DNA from: Bidens hawaiensis
Taxonomy: Eukaryota; Streptophyta; Magnoliopsida; Asterales; Asteraceae
Direction: 5' to 3'
DNA length: 64,000 nt
NCBI GenBank assembly: GCA_021521415.1
Contig: JAIQDT010000027.1
Location: forward strand, 953,001-1,017,000
In this document: piece after piece, positions 11,601 through 21,463 of the stretch
How positions within the stretch are numbered: position 1 is the first letter of the stretch
How the letters are laid out: the number at the start of each line of letters is the position of its first letter
Notes under the pieces: model-generated
Database searches by the model: none
Told to the model about the DNA's origin: nothing
What the model saw: only the letters and a program-made list of their open reading frames with translations
Made by a program: the position numbers and the translations under genes

Positions 11601-12238
11601 TTATGTGAAAAATGGTCCTCGTCATTTTAAACAAACTGGTCCACACAACCAGTCCAGACGAGGAGTTGCCCAAAATGATTTCTACGTAAAACGTCAAACT
11701 TGTTTAATTGTGGAACTCCTGGTCATATTGCCAGAAATTGTCACATCGTCCATACGTTCCCTATTATGGATTTTATCAGAGGAATATGCCCTATATTCCT
11801 CATAATTCATACATGCAAAGATTCAGGCATAATCAGGCTAATCCCTCTGACAATGATTGAAATCGAAACAAATCTGGCAGGTTTAGTCCTCATCCGACCA
11901 AGCCTAACATGTTTCGCAATAGGGTTAGAAAAGGTGTTTTGGTTTCAAAAATGAACATGTATTCTAAACCGAAACAGGTAGAAAATACAAAATTGTGTCC
12001 TTCTAACCCAAAAACACCGGAGATGAAGTCAACCATTCGTACATATAATGCCAAATCTTACAATGGTAGACATAAATGGTTGCCTAAATCTCCGGTAAAA
12101 GAGTCTGCAAACCAAACATTTAATGATCAAAAGGACATGTCATGGCAACCCGTGACAACTTTAGACAAGTCAGGCTCACCCAGTGTAGCTATGGACTAGG
12201 TACCAAAGTCTAATTAATCCCATATTTTATGCAGGGAC
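8699..12238 (+). pseudogene. gag: Copia gag (C1), interrupted by a small DNA transposon
   Basis: Nucleocapsid/capsid gene. ATG 8699 opens MEQITNGNGS and leads into the retrotransposon gag helix region (GFSEWKFRF, KDAKVWRSIVRGPQ, FREMQSAKELWEALIEVYEG, LVNSLPKSWD). Stops at about 8837, 8936 and 9140 fall in one frame; frames then shift. A CX2CX4HX4C zinc knuckle (CYNCHKPGHFACEC) lies near 9940-9980, a long coiled-coil segment at 10335-10670, and a second knuckle (FNCGTPGHIARNC) near 11700-11745 after another frameshift. The MITE at 10684-11137 splits the coiled-coil part from the acidic part (DDDDDPCFEF). Two knuckles in Copia gag are typical of sirevirus-like elements. Confidence 0.85.
10684..11137. 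mobile_element. Non-autonomous DNA transposon (MITE-like) rich in ATATCGG words
   Basis: A 454-bp insert in Copia gag, flanked by the 9-bp direct repeat CCTACAACC (10675-10683 and 11138-11146). Subterminal blocks are inverted copies of each other: GATATCGGTCAATGACCG and GAGATATCGGTGG on the left face ACCGATAT and CCACCGAGATACCACCG on the right. The centre is AT-rich and codes for nothing. Terminal bases show only weak inverted identity (AGTTAAT against AGTCAAT). A 9-bp duplication points to a Mutator-type transposase, or 8 bp with hAT if the first base is chance. Confidence 0.8.
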
Positions 12239-12600
12239 AGCTAAGGAGGAATATCATCAGACCTTGGTATGTTGATAATGGCTGTTCTAGGCACATGACA
12301 AGAGACATGCCCCAACTACACGACATTCAAACATTTAATGGTTGGTATGTGTCCTTTGCGGGAGGAGAAAAGGGGAAGATTACTTAGAAGGGTACTGTAA
12401 GTAACGGTGTTCTACGATTCGAAAATGTTAATTTTGTTCCAGAATGATAGCACAGCTTGTTGAGCGTGTCACAAGAATACTCAGAAGGGTACTGTAAGTA
12501 ACGGTGTTCTACGATTCGAAAATGTTAATTTTGTTCCAGAATTAAAGCACAGCTTGTTGAGCGTGTCACAAATCTGTGATAAAGATTTTTCAACTCATTT
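12239..12600 (+). pseudogene. PR: Copia protease (C1)
   Basis: Aspartic protease that would cleave Gag-Pol. The segment WYVDNGCSRHMT at about 12268-12303 is the Copia active-site text, but the catalytic triplet normally Asp-Ser-Gly reads Asp-Asn-Gly. A TAG lies near 12384. Immediately after, a 97-bp segment is tandemly duplicated (12386-12579), which shifts the frame because 97 is not a multiple of 3. The gene is not functional as written. Confidence 0.82.
12386..12579. repeat. 97-bp tandem duplication inside the Copia protease region
   Basis: Copy one is 12386-12482 and copy two 12483-12579; both begin AGAAGGGTACTGTAAG and run through CACAGCTTGTTGAGCG. The copies differ at only a few bases (GAATGATAG against GAATTAAAG), so the duplication is fairly recent. 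Confidence 0.9.
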
Positions 12601-12943
12601 TACTAAGAAGGAGTGCTTAATTTTGAAACCTACTATAATTATACCCGAAGACTGGATTCTTGTTCAATCACAACGAAAAGATAATGCTTATGTGATCGAC
12701 ATGAAAAAAAATGTTCCTAATGAAATAACTTGTTTGTTTTCAAAAGTGTCAGAACATAATGCAATGCTATGGCATCGTCGTCTTGGTCATGCTAATACTA
12801 AAAATTTGAATCGTCTTTCTAAAAATGATTTGGTACGTGGCCTACCTATTAAAGATTTTGTGACCATTGAAAAATGTGTGGCATGTGCTTTGGGTAAACA
12901 TCATCGAAAAACTCATAAGCCAAAATTGTTTAACACCATTTCA
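12554..12943 (+). pseudogene. INT: Copia integrase N-terminal (GAG-pre-integrase) domain (C1)
   Basis: The frame reads MLSVSQICDKDF then WHRRLGHAN and CVACALGKHHR, the His-His-Cys-Cys zinc domain that precedes the Copia integrase core. It is cut at 12943 by G1; the catalytic core resumes at 24066. The 5 bases TTTCA at the cut are repeated on the far side. Confidence 0.88.
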
Positions 12944-15543
12944 TGTGACAATCGTCAATTTCAGGTTAACTCCGTTAACTCAACTCCGTCAATTCAAACT
13001 TAAGATCACTAAATCTATAACGCACGCTTCATTACATTTAAACTAGGGTTTAAATGACGCTTAACACTTACTACATGTGTAGTCTTTCGGGATTTGCACC
13101 GAAACGCAAACAAGTTGACGCAAACGATTGAGGAATAAACGAAAAACGTCAACATAATAATTATGTGATAATTATGTGTTAACATATGTGTTACTTGATT
13201 ATATTGTGTATAATGCTAAACAAGAAACAAGAACTAAGTTAGTTAAGTTAGAAAAACAACACTTGAAAGTAGAGGGACTTGAGTGTAACTTGTGTGTCTA
13301 TAAATATAACCTTAAAAATTAAACCCTAACTATTATTATTATTATTATTATTAATCCCAACCCGATCGGCCCCCCCTCCCCTTTGCTCCTTGCTGCCGTC
13401 GACTTCCACACACACATATATCAAGAAATCAAGTGATTAATCCAAGAACTAGGTGCTAGGAAGGTATAATTGATCATCCTTTACATTCTTGTAGCTTAAT
13501 TTTGATGTTTGTTGGGTTAACCACAAACCCTAGACCTGCCGATTTTGTGTATGTAGATAGCTAACATGATTGTGGTTGATTGAATGATGATTTGATAAGT
13601 AGATTGAATCTTGTTGCATGTTGATTGTTGTGTCTTTGATTTGAGTTCAAACACAAACCCTAATCAAGTTTGTAATATGTAATTGATGTGTATGAATGGT
13701 GTTTATGGAGTCTAGAGGATTATATGGATGCATGATAGTTCATAGATTGTTATTATGTTGAGTTTGGATGCAAACAGATTCTGGACAGAATATGTATACG
13801 ATGTTTAAGTGACTGTAACGAAGTATATACGTGAAAGTTGGTTGAGATTGTGGGTACTGCAGTAAACTAGGTTGAGTCTAGTTTCTATAAAGTATAAGTT
13901 TGTAATTTTTAGACAAGTAGAAGTTAACTTTTATGATTTTACAAAAACGTTGTGCAAAGCTGAGCTGCTAGACCTGCTGTTAGGTTATGTTGTAAATGTT
14001 ATATCTCATGAACTACGAGACCAATTGGGTTGGTTCCACTTCTGGAAGTTGACTCATTGAGTTAGGAACCTAACCCAAGTGGTCTTGCATTTATTGGATT
14101 TTTTGTTTAACGAGAATTGCAAATAACATTATGTTGTGCATCAATCTGACTGTTATGAGTTTGCTGTAATGATTTGATGATTGTGAAAAAACTATTAGGA
14201 ATAAAAATGTAATAAAATATGTTCTAGAAACCTAAGACATATGTGCTTCTGTGATGATTTTTGGTAAATTAATTGAGTTGCTATGATCGGTGAAATAGTA
14301 CAATCTTTCTAGTAGGATTTCTGTCTCGGTGAAAATAGCTGCTGAGTTTTTGTGAAAATGCATGAAATATGATACTTGCTAATTTATTATCGTGTTTTGA
14401 CCAAAATGCCCTTACGGGGAATAATTGCTAGTAGTGTACGTTATGAATACATGACACGTATATGATTGCTTACACATGTAACGTATCACAAATACATAGT
14501 TAAAGTTACACACGATTTACAAACGAAACACGAAACATGTTATGTGCATAGGTATTGTGTGCCGGGTCTAGAGACTCGATAATATTCCGACACTTAGAAA
14601 AATCTCTTTGTTGTTTTAGAACGTTAGAGAGAGTTTTTCGGTGACGCTCATCTTGGTGAATTATTTTGGGAAATTCTTCGCAAACAGTGAGTTTCACTTT
14701 CCCCTCTTTAAACTGTTTTCAAACGCTTTTCTCTTGGGGGAGATAACATACTCCACAACGCATTTAAGATTTTGTTATAAATTATATATCACTTGTAAAG
14801 GCTAAGTGGCAAACGAAATATTTGAAGTCCTACACATCGAACCGGTTAATATTAAGAATAGCGAGTCACTGTTGAGTAGTACTACTGGGTTTGACAAACC
14901 CCACCCAACGCTAAACTCGACTGGAGGTCGAGCGTGTGTAATTTTGGCTAACACGTACCATGGTCTGGAGGACCTGGTGACAAGGCACTTACTAAACGAG
15001 TCAGCTTCGGTGTCGAACACTTAGTAATACTTGTTATATAGACTAGCTACCTATCGATATATAATTTGACATAACACTATCTGGTAACGCAAAACGCCGT
15101 AACGTGGTTACGCAAAATGCTTAACGCAAAACGCTTAACGCAAAACGCTGTAACGTGGTTACGCAAAACGCTTAACGTAAAACGCTGAACGCAAACGCTA
15201 AACGATTTATTTTATATAACTTGTGAACTCACCAACCTTGTGTTGACACTTTTAGTATGTTATTCTCAGGTAGCCGAGGCGGGCGCGCGGTTTAGGAACA
15301 TGCATTAATTGAAAACGCTTTTGTCCTGCAAACTTATTTTTAACGATTATCTTTGGTTTTAAGTCGTCCTGCGTGACGCAACTTTTGATTAAAGGTTTAT
15401 ACGCTTCCGCATTTAATTACTCGTAAATGTTTTCATGGTTTTGAAACTTTATTTTATGGTTTGATTATAAATGATGATTCCGATCCTGCCAGTTCACACC
15501 CTCTGACGGTAAAACTCCGTTAGTGGATTTTGAGGGTGTGACA
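12944..15543 (+). repeat. 5' LTR of G1
   Basis: Starts TGTGACAATCG and ends GGGTGTGACA, so TGTGACA stands at both ends of the LTR. It includes an (ATT)n run at about 13330-13352, and at 15083-15200 a tandem array of AACGCAAAACGC and GTAACGTGGTTAC words. Small ORFs of 62-72 codons inside it recur in all four Tekay LTRs without coding signals. Confidence 0.95.
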
Positions 15544-15546
15544 GAT

Positions 15547-15558
15547 TGGTATCAGAGC
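15547..15558 (+). promoter_or_regulatory. Primer-binding site of G1
   Basis: TGGTATCAGAGC lies 3 bases after the LTR end and is complementary to the 3' end of initiator tRNA-Met, the common primer of plant Copia and chromovirus elements. Confidence 0.93.
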
Positions 15559-15717
15559 CATTGGTTATAGCGAACTAGAAGCTGCATGCATACTAGACTA
15601 TAACCGCGACGACCCATTAGTTATAATGATACGCACTGCATAGGTTTGTGTAGTCTTAATCTTATCTCTTTACCACTTTCACTCATACACGCGCGCATAC
15701 ATGGCTTACCTGTAGGA

Positions 15718-16482
15718 ATGTCGACGCCACCCTCATCATCATCCGATTCGATGACGCATGCTCACGGGAAGGAACCGCAGTTACCTACCGCCTCACCACC
15801 CCGAGTAGTCCCGGAACTCGAAGCTCCCACACCGAAGAGGTACCGCCTATCCGGAGGCATTTACGAAAACGACGTTAGCTGGGATTGGTACCCTAACATG
15901 ATCAGACGTATGGTCTATCGCGAACAAGTTCCCCCGTTACCTCACCCGAACCACCCTGCTTATCCCAACACCCTGCCACCCATAACCGAACCTGTAGAGA
16001 GAGTTCTCGCAGCTGTTGTTTCATGCTTGGAGCGTGACGTGGGTTATATGCGCTATACGAGGGAGAACGTTTCCAGAATGTTAAAAGACGGAACCGAAAC
16101 TAAGGAGGAGATTGCCCGCATGGCAGCGGCAATGAAGGAAATGCGAAAGGCTAGTGATCAGCAAATGAAGGTTATGATGAAGATGCAAGCCGATATGATA
16201 GACTTGCAAGAGCAACTCCAAGAAGCAAGGACCCGAACTGAGATAGCGTTGGAGCGTTGTGATGTCTTGCAAATGCAACTTGCTCAGAACGCAACCGAAC
16301 CTGAGGCAGAGCCTGAGGCCGAGCCTGAGGCGGAGCCTGAGGCCGAACCTGAAGAAGATCCCGAAGAGGAGCCTGAGGAAGATCCCGAGGAAGATCCCGA
16401 GGAGGAACCCGAAGAAGAACCGGAGGAAGAACCGGCTGAGGAGGAGGCACACTCAGAGGTGTCCTCAGATGACGACATCTAG
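15718..16482 (+). CDS. Extra ORF before gag (G1): coiled coil plus Glu/Pro-rich repeat protein
   Basis: Intact 254-residue frame; I take ATG 15718 (MSTPPSSSSD) because the same start exists in G2. Residues about 1-50 are Ser/Pro-rich and disordered, 55-110 contain WDWYPNMIRRMVYREQVPPL and Pro-rich text, and 130-200 form a predicted coiled coil (KEEIARMAAAMKEMR, QEQLQEARTRTEIALERC). Residues about 210-245 are tandem EPEA/EPEE repeats, then a Ser/Asp tail. No RNA-binding, protease or membrane motif is seen. It lies between the primer site and gag, 250 bases upstream of gag and in the same orientation. I do not recognise the family; it may aid assembly or be captured host sequence. Confidence 0.75.
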   Translation: MSTPPSSSSDSMTHAHGKEPQLPTASPPRVVPELEAPTPKRYRLSGGIYENDVSWDWYPNMIRRMVYREQVPPLPHPNHPAYPNTLPPITEPVERVLAAVVSCLERDVGYMRYTRENVSRMLKDGTETKEEIARMAAAMKEMRKASDQQMKVMMKMQADMIDLQEQLQEARTRTEIALERCDVLQMQLAQNATEPEAEPEAEPEAEPEAEPEEDPEEEPEEDPEEDPEEEPEEEPEEEPAEEEAHSEVSSDDDI

Positions 16483-16733
16483 TAATGATGACACTTAGAT
16501 GGAGGGGTTGTCTCCATCCGAACTATTATTTTTCTATTAATTTTAAGGATTGATTGGAAATACTTTGTAGCGACTACAATGGTTTTAATCATGAACTTTT
16601 ATTTAGACTAATATGTGGTTGTGATGTGATGTTGTTTCTTATTTCTTTCTTACCTATCTTTTTATTACATGTATGGTGTGTTATATATGAAAGAAAAATT
16701 CATGTCTAACATTTTATACTGTGATTCTAGGAA

Positions 16734-19700
16734 ATGGCTGGAAGAAACGCTGGACGAGGACGTGGTAACATCAGCTTGACTGCAGCTGAACTCCAAACTC
16801 TGCTGAACGACCATGTTGCGGCCGCTTTAGCCGCACACGTTCAGAATCAAGCTGGAGGTCCGAGTGGAACGTGTACCTTCAAGAACTACCTTGACTGCAA
16901 GCCCAGTACGTTTAAGGGCACTGAGGGAGCTATAGGCTTCCTGCGTTGGGCTGAGAAGGCTGAGTCGGCATTTGAGATGTGCAATTGTCCCCCTGCCAGT
17001 AGGGTCAAATTCGCTGCTGGGACACTTGAGGATTCCGCCCTCACTTGGTGGAATTCAAACGTCCAGATCCTTGGGTTGGAACTGGCTAACGCGATGAACT
17101 GGGAGGAGTTCAAAAACATGATGCGAGAGGAGTATTGTCCGAGAGAAGAGATTTCAAAGTTAGAATCAGAATTTTGGTCGTTGAAGATGGTGGGTTCGGA
17201 AATCGAAGCCTACACTACTCGTTCGCACGAGTTGGCTGTGATGTGTCCGCGGATGGTGGATCCGCCGAGCAAGAGGATAGAAATGTACATTGATGGATTA
17301 GCACCGCAGATTCAGGGCATGGTGACGTCTTCCAGGCCAGCCACAATCCAACAAGCGATCCGTTTAGCTCACAAACTGACGGATCAGGCTGTGACCCAAG
17401 GTGCGCTACCACCTTGGGGTTCGACCGTTAAAGCCCGTGACAACCAGAGTAACGACAATAACAGCAACAGCAACCCGAATAGCGGGAAGAGGAAGTTTGA
17501 TAACACCAGATCTTCATCCTCGAACCTCCCACCGCAACAACACTATCGTAAGCCCGAATTCACTCGGAGCTTTAACACTCAGAATCACAACAACAACAAC
17601 AACGGTAGCGGGCAGGTTTCGAGTGGATATGCTGGGAAATACCCAAAGTGCAACAGGTGCAACTATCATCATGTTGGCCAGTGTGACCGTGCCAAGTGTC
17701 AGAGATGCGGAAAGATGGGTCACCAAGCGAAAGAATGTAGAGGAGACCTTGCGGCAAAGGGTGCTCCTAAGCCACCTATGACGACGAAAGGATGCTTTGA
17801 ATGTGGGCAGGAAGGTCATTTCAGAAAAGATTGCCCCAAGCTGAAACAAAATGACAACAATGAGGGTAATGGAAGTGGCAGTAATGGTGGAAGCAATGGC
17901 AAGGGAAGAGCGTTTGTGATTGGGTCGGGTCAAGCCCGCAATGATCCGCACGTGGTGACTGGTAAGTTCCCTGTAAACGATTGTTTTGCTTCTGTATTGT
18001 TTGACACTGGAGCTGATAGGAGTTTTGTGTCAAAAGCCTTTAGTCAACTCTTAGACGTAACTCCAATTCCGTTAGATGCTAAGTTTCCTGTTGAATTAGC
18101 TGACGGTAAGACTATAGTAACGACTCATGTACTTGTGGGATGTAAGTTAAAACTGTTAGGTCATGTCTTTGATATCGACCTTATTCCTTTTACGCTTAGT
18201 AGTTTCGATGTCGTTGTCGGCATGGACTGGTTATCCGAGAACCGAGCGGAGATTATATGCCACGATAAGATAGTCCATATTACCACCCCTTCCGGCGAGA
18301 TCATTTCGGTCCGAGGCGAGAGAAGCGGCATGACCACCAGCGTCATTACCCTTATGAAGGCGCAGAAGTATCTACGAAAGGGTCATCCGGCAATTTTGGC
18401 GCAGATTGTTGAGAAACCCGCGGAGGAGAAACGAATTGAAGATATACCTGTTGTGCGAGACTTCCCGGAAGTTTTCCCGGAGGATTTGCCCGGACTCCCT
18501 CCTATTCGTCAAGTCGAATTCCAAATCGAGTTGACACCCGGTGCAGCACCCATAGCACGAGCCCCGTATCGGCTCGCACCGGCGGAACTTCAGGAGTTGT
18601 CCACTCAGTTGCAAGATTTGTTGGATAAGGGTTTTATCCGACCTAGCTCATCGCCGTGGGGAGCCCCTGTCTTGTTTGTCCGAAAGAAAGACGGGACTTT
18701 CCGAATGTGCATCGACTACCGGGAATTGAACAAGGTGACGGTCAAGAACCGTTATCCTTTACCCTGAATTGATGATTTGTTTGACCAGCTTCAAGGATCG
18801 ACTTACTACTCGAAGATCGATCTGCGATCTGGTTACCACCAGCTGAGAGTGCGCGAGGAAGATATCTCAAAGACGGCTTTCAGAACACGGTATGGTCATT
18901 ACGAGTTTTCGGTTATGCCTTTTGGCCTAACCAACGCACCAGCCGTATTTATGGATCTCATGAATCGAGTATGCAAGGCGTACCTCGACAAGTTTGTGAT
19001 TGTTTTCATCGATGATATTCTCGTCAACTCCAAGAACGAGACTGACCACGAAGATCACTTAAGGGTAATTCTGGAACTATTGAAGAAGGAACAACTGTAT
19101 GCTAAACTCCCGAAATGTGAATTTTGGCTTCGCGAGGTTCACTTTTTAGGACATGTGATCAACGAGAATGGTATCCATGTCGATCCCGGTAAGGTAGAGG
19201 CCATCAAAAACTGGGAAGCACCTAAGACTCCGACTGAGGTGCGACAATTCCTAGGACTGGCCGGCTACTACCGGCGTTTCATCGAGGGATTTTCAAAGAT
19301 TGCTCAACCCCTCACCGCTTTGACTCACAAGGGCACTATGTACAATTGGGGTGACGCGTAAGAATCCGCTTTTCAACTGTTGAAAACCAAGCTTTGTAGC
19401 GCCCCTATTTTAGCCTTCCCCGAGGGAACGGAAAATTTTGAGGTACACTGTGACGCATCTATACAAGGTCTCGGTTGTGTGCTGATGCAACTCGAGAAGG
19501 TTATAGCCTACGCCTCTCGACAACTACGGGTTCACGAGAAGAACTACACGACCCACGATTTGGAACTCGGAGCTGTGGTGTTTGCTCTTAAGATATGGAG
19601 GCATTACTTGTACGGTACCAAGTTTACCATTTACACCGACCACAAGAGTCTCCAACATATCTACGATCAGAAGGAGCTGAACATGCGACAGCGTCGTTGG

Positions 19701-21326
19701 GTCGAGCTGCTCAAAGATTATGATTGTGCCATCAAGTACCACCCTGGCAAGGCCAATGTGGTGGCCGACGCCCTCAGTAGAAATGAAACAGATAAACCGA
19801 GACGGGTGAGAGCATTGCAACTCACGATTCATGCCAGCTTACCCGATCAGATTCGCGATGCGCAACTTGAAGCTTTGAAAGATGATAATCTTCCATCGGA
19901 ACTCATGCGGGGCATGAACAAGCAACTTGAAACCAGATCGGACGGGGTCCGATATTTTGAGAACCGGATTTGGGTTCCACGATACGGAGAGTTGAGAACT
20001 CTAGTGATGGGCGAAGCTCACAAGTCCCGATATTCTATCCATCCTGGCTCAGATAAAATGTATCATGATTTAAAGGCACTTTACTGGTGGCCGAACATGA
20101 AAGCCGACATTGCCACCTACGTGAGCAAATGCTTGACTTGTGCCAGAGTCAAGATAGAATACCAGAAACCATCTGGTCTACTGCAACAACCGGAACTCCC
20201 AATGTGGAAATGGGAACACATCTCAATGGATTTTATTACGGGTTTACCTAAGACACCGACGGGATGCGATACCATCTGGGTGATCGTTGACCGGTTGACT
20301 AAATCGGCACACTTCCTAGCAATTAAAGAAACGGACAAAACGGAAAGACTGACTCGTGTTTACATGAAGGAAGTAGTGTCTAGACACGGAGTGCCTGTCT
20401 CAATCATTTCTGATCGAGATTCTCGTTTCACTTCGCACTTTTGGAAGTCGCTACAAAGCGCACTAGGCACCCGTCTCGATATGAGTACAGCATACCATCC
20501 TCAGACGGATGGGCAAAGTGAATGGACTATTCAGACCCTGGAGGATATGTTGCGTGCATGCGTTTTGGATTTCGGAAAAAGTTGGGAACCCCACTTACCC
20601 TTGGTAGAGTTTTCGTACAATAACAGCTACCACGCAAGTATTAAGGCAGCGCCGTTTGAAGCGCTGTACGGACGGAAGTGTCGATCACCACTCTGCTGGG
20701 CAGAGGTGGGTGACAGCCAAATCACTGGTCCGGAACTGGTACTCGAAACTACGGAAAAGATTGTTCAAATCCGAAATCGCATGGCAGCAGCACGAGATCG
20801 CCAAAAGAGTTACGCAGACAAGCGCCGAAAACCTCTCGAATTTCAAGTGAACGATCGAGTGTTACTCAAAGTCTCACCTTGGAAAGGTGTGGTTTGCTTT
20901 GGTAAGCGAAACAAACTCAACCCACGGTATGTTGGTCCGTACCGGATAACTGAGCGCATTGGTCCGGTGGCGTACCGACTGGACCTACCAACAGAACTCA
21001 GTGGCGTACACGATGTATTCCACGTATCAAATTTGAAGAAATGCCTATCTGATGAAACCCAAGTAGTCCCTTTGGAGGAACTACAAGTTGATGAACAGTT
21101 ACGTTTCATTGAGGAACCAGTCGAGGTTTTGGATTGGGAAACCAAAACGCTCAAACACAGCAAAATTCCAATCGTTAAGGTTCGTTGGAACTCGAGACGT
21201 GGACCGGAGTTCACGTGGGAACGCGAGGATCAAATTATGAAAAAGTATCCTCACCTTTTTGAAGGGCTAACCAAACACAGAAAACCGCGAAACTCGGCAA
21301 ACCGTCAGACATCACCGGAGGTATGA
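16734..21326 (+). CDS. gag-pol: Gag-Pol polyprotein of G1, one frame with two stop codons
   Basis: One frame of 1530 codons from ATG 16734. Order by residue: capsid (50-210), an Asn/Ser-rich linker, two zinc knuckles ([14 protein letters not shown] near 321, [14 protein letters not shown] near 352), protease DTGADRSFV (near 424), RT (590-800, catalytic FIDD near 758), RNase H (from about 895), integrase HHCC (1100-1140) and D,D,E core (near 1164, 1226, 1262). The chromodomain (about 1460-1510, [19 protein letters not shown]) may guide insertion to histone-marked chromatin. TGA at 18765-18767 (C to T in a CGA codon that is intact in G2) breaks RT. TAA at 19359-19361 between RT and RNase H is also in G2. 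Otherwise the frame is open throughout. Confidence 0.93.
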
Positions 21327-21451
21327 ATTAAATTTCGGGACGAAATTTCTTTCTACTAGGGGATGATATGACAAACTGAAATTTTTTTTTCTCTTACTCT
21401 TTCAGACTCTCATCACGACTTGACTCAAATTTTTGGGACGAAAATTCTTTA

Positions 21452-21463
21452 ACATGGGAATGA
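21452..21463 (+). promoter_or_regulatory. Polypurine tract of G1
   Basis: ACATGGGAATGA directly precedes the 3' LTR and would prime plus-strand synthesis. A second purine-rich block, TAGGGGATGATATGACA, lies about 100 bases upstream at 21358 and looks like a duplicated tract with a false LTR start (ATATGACA). Confidence 0.7.

Noticed and set aside
13872..14060. Small ORF of 62 codons starting MSLVSIKYKF, recurring in all four Tekay LTRs
   Set aside because: It recurs because the LTRs are copies of one another. It lies in non-coding LTR, differs by substitutions without coding bias and has no domain.
14506..14697. 63-codon ORF (MKLTVCEEFPK) on the opposite strand of each Tekay LTR
   Set aside because: Same reasoning: LTR repetition, no conservation beyond the DNA itself.
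16284..16478. Gly-Ser-Ser repeat ORF on the minus strand
   Set aside because: It is the reverse-strand shadow of the Glu/Pro repeat in the extra ORF.
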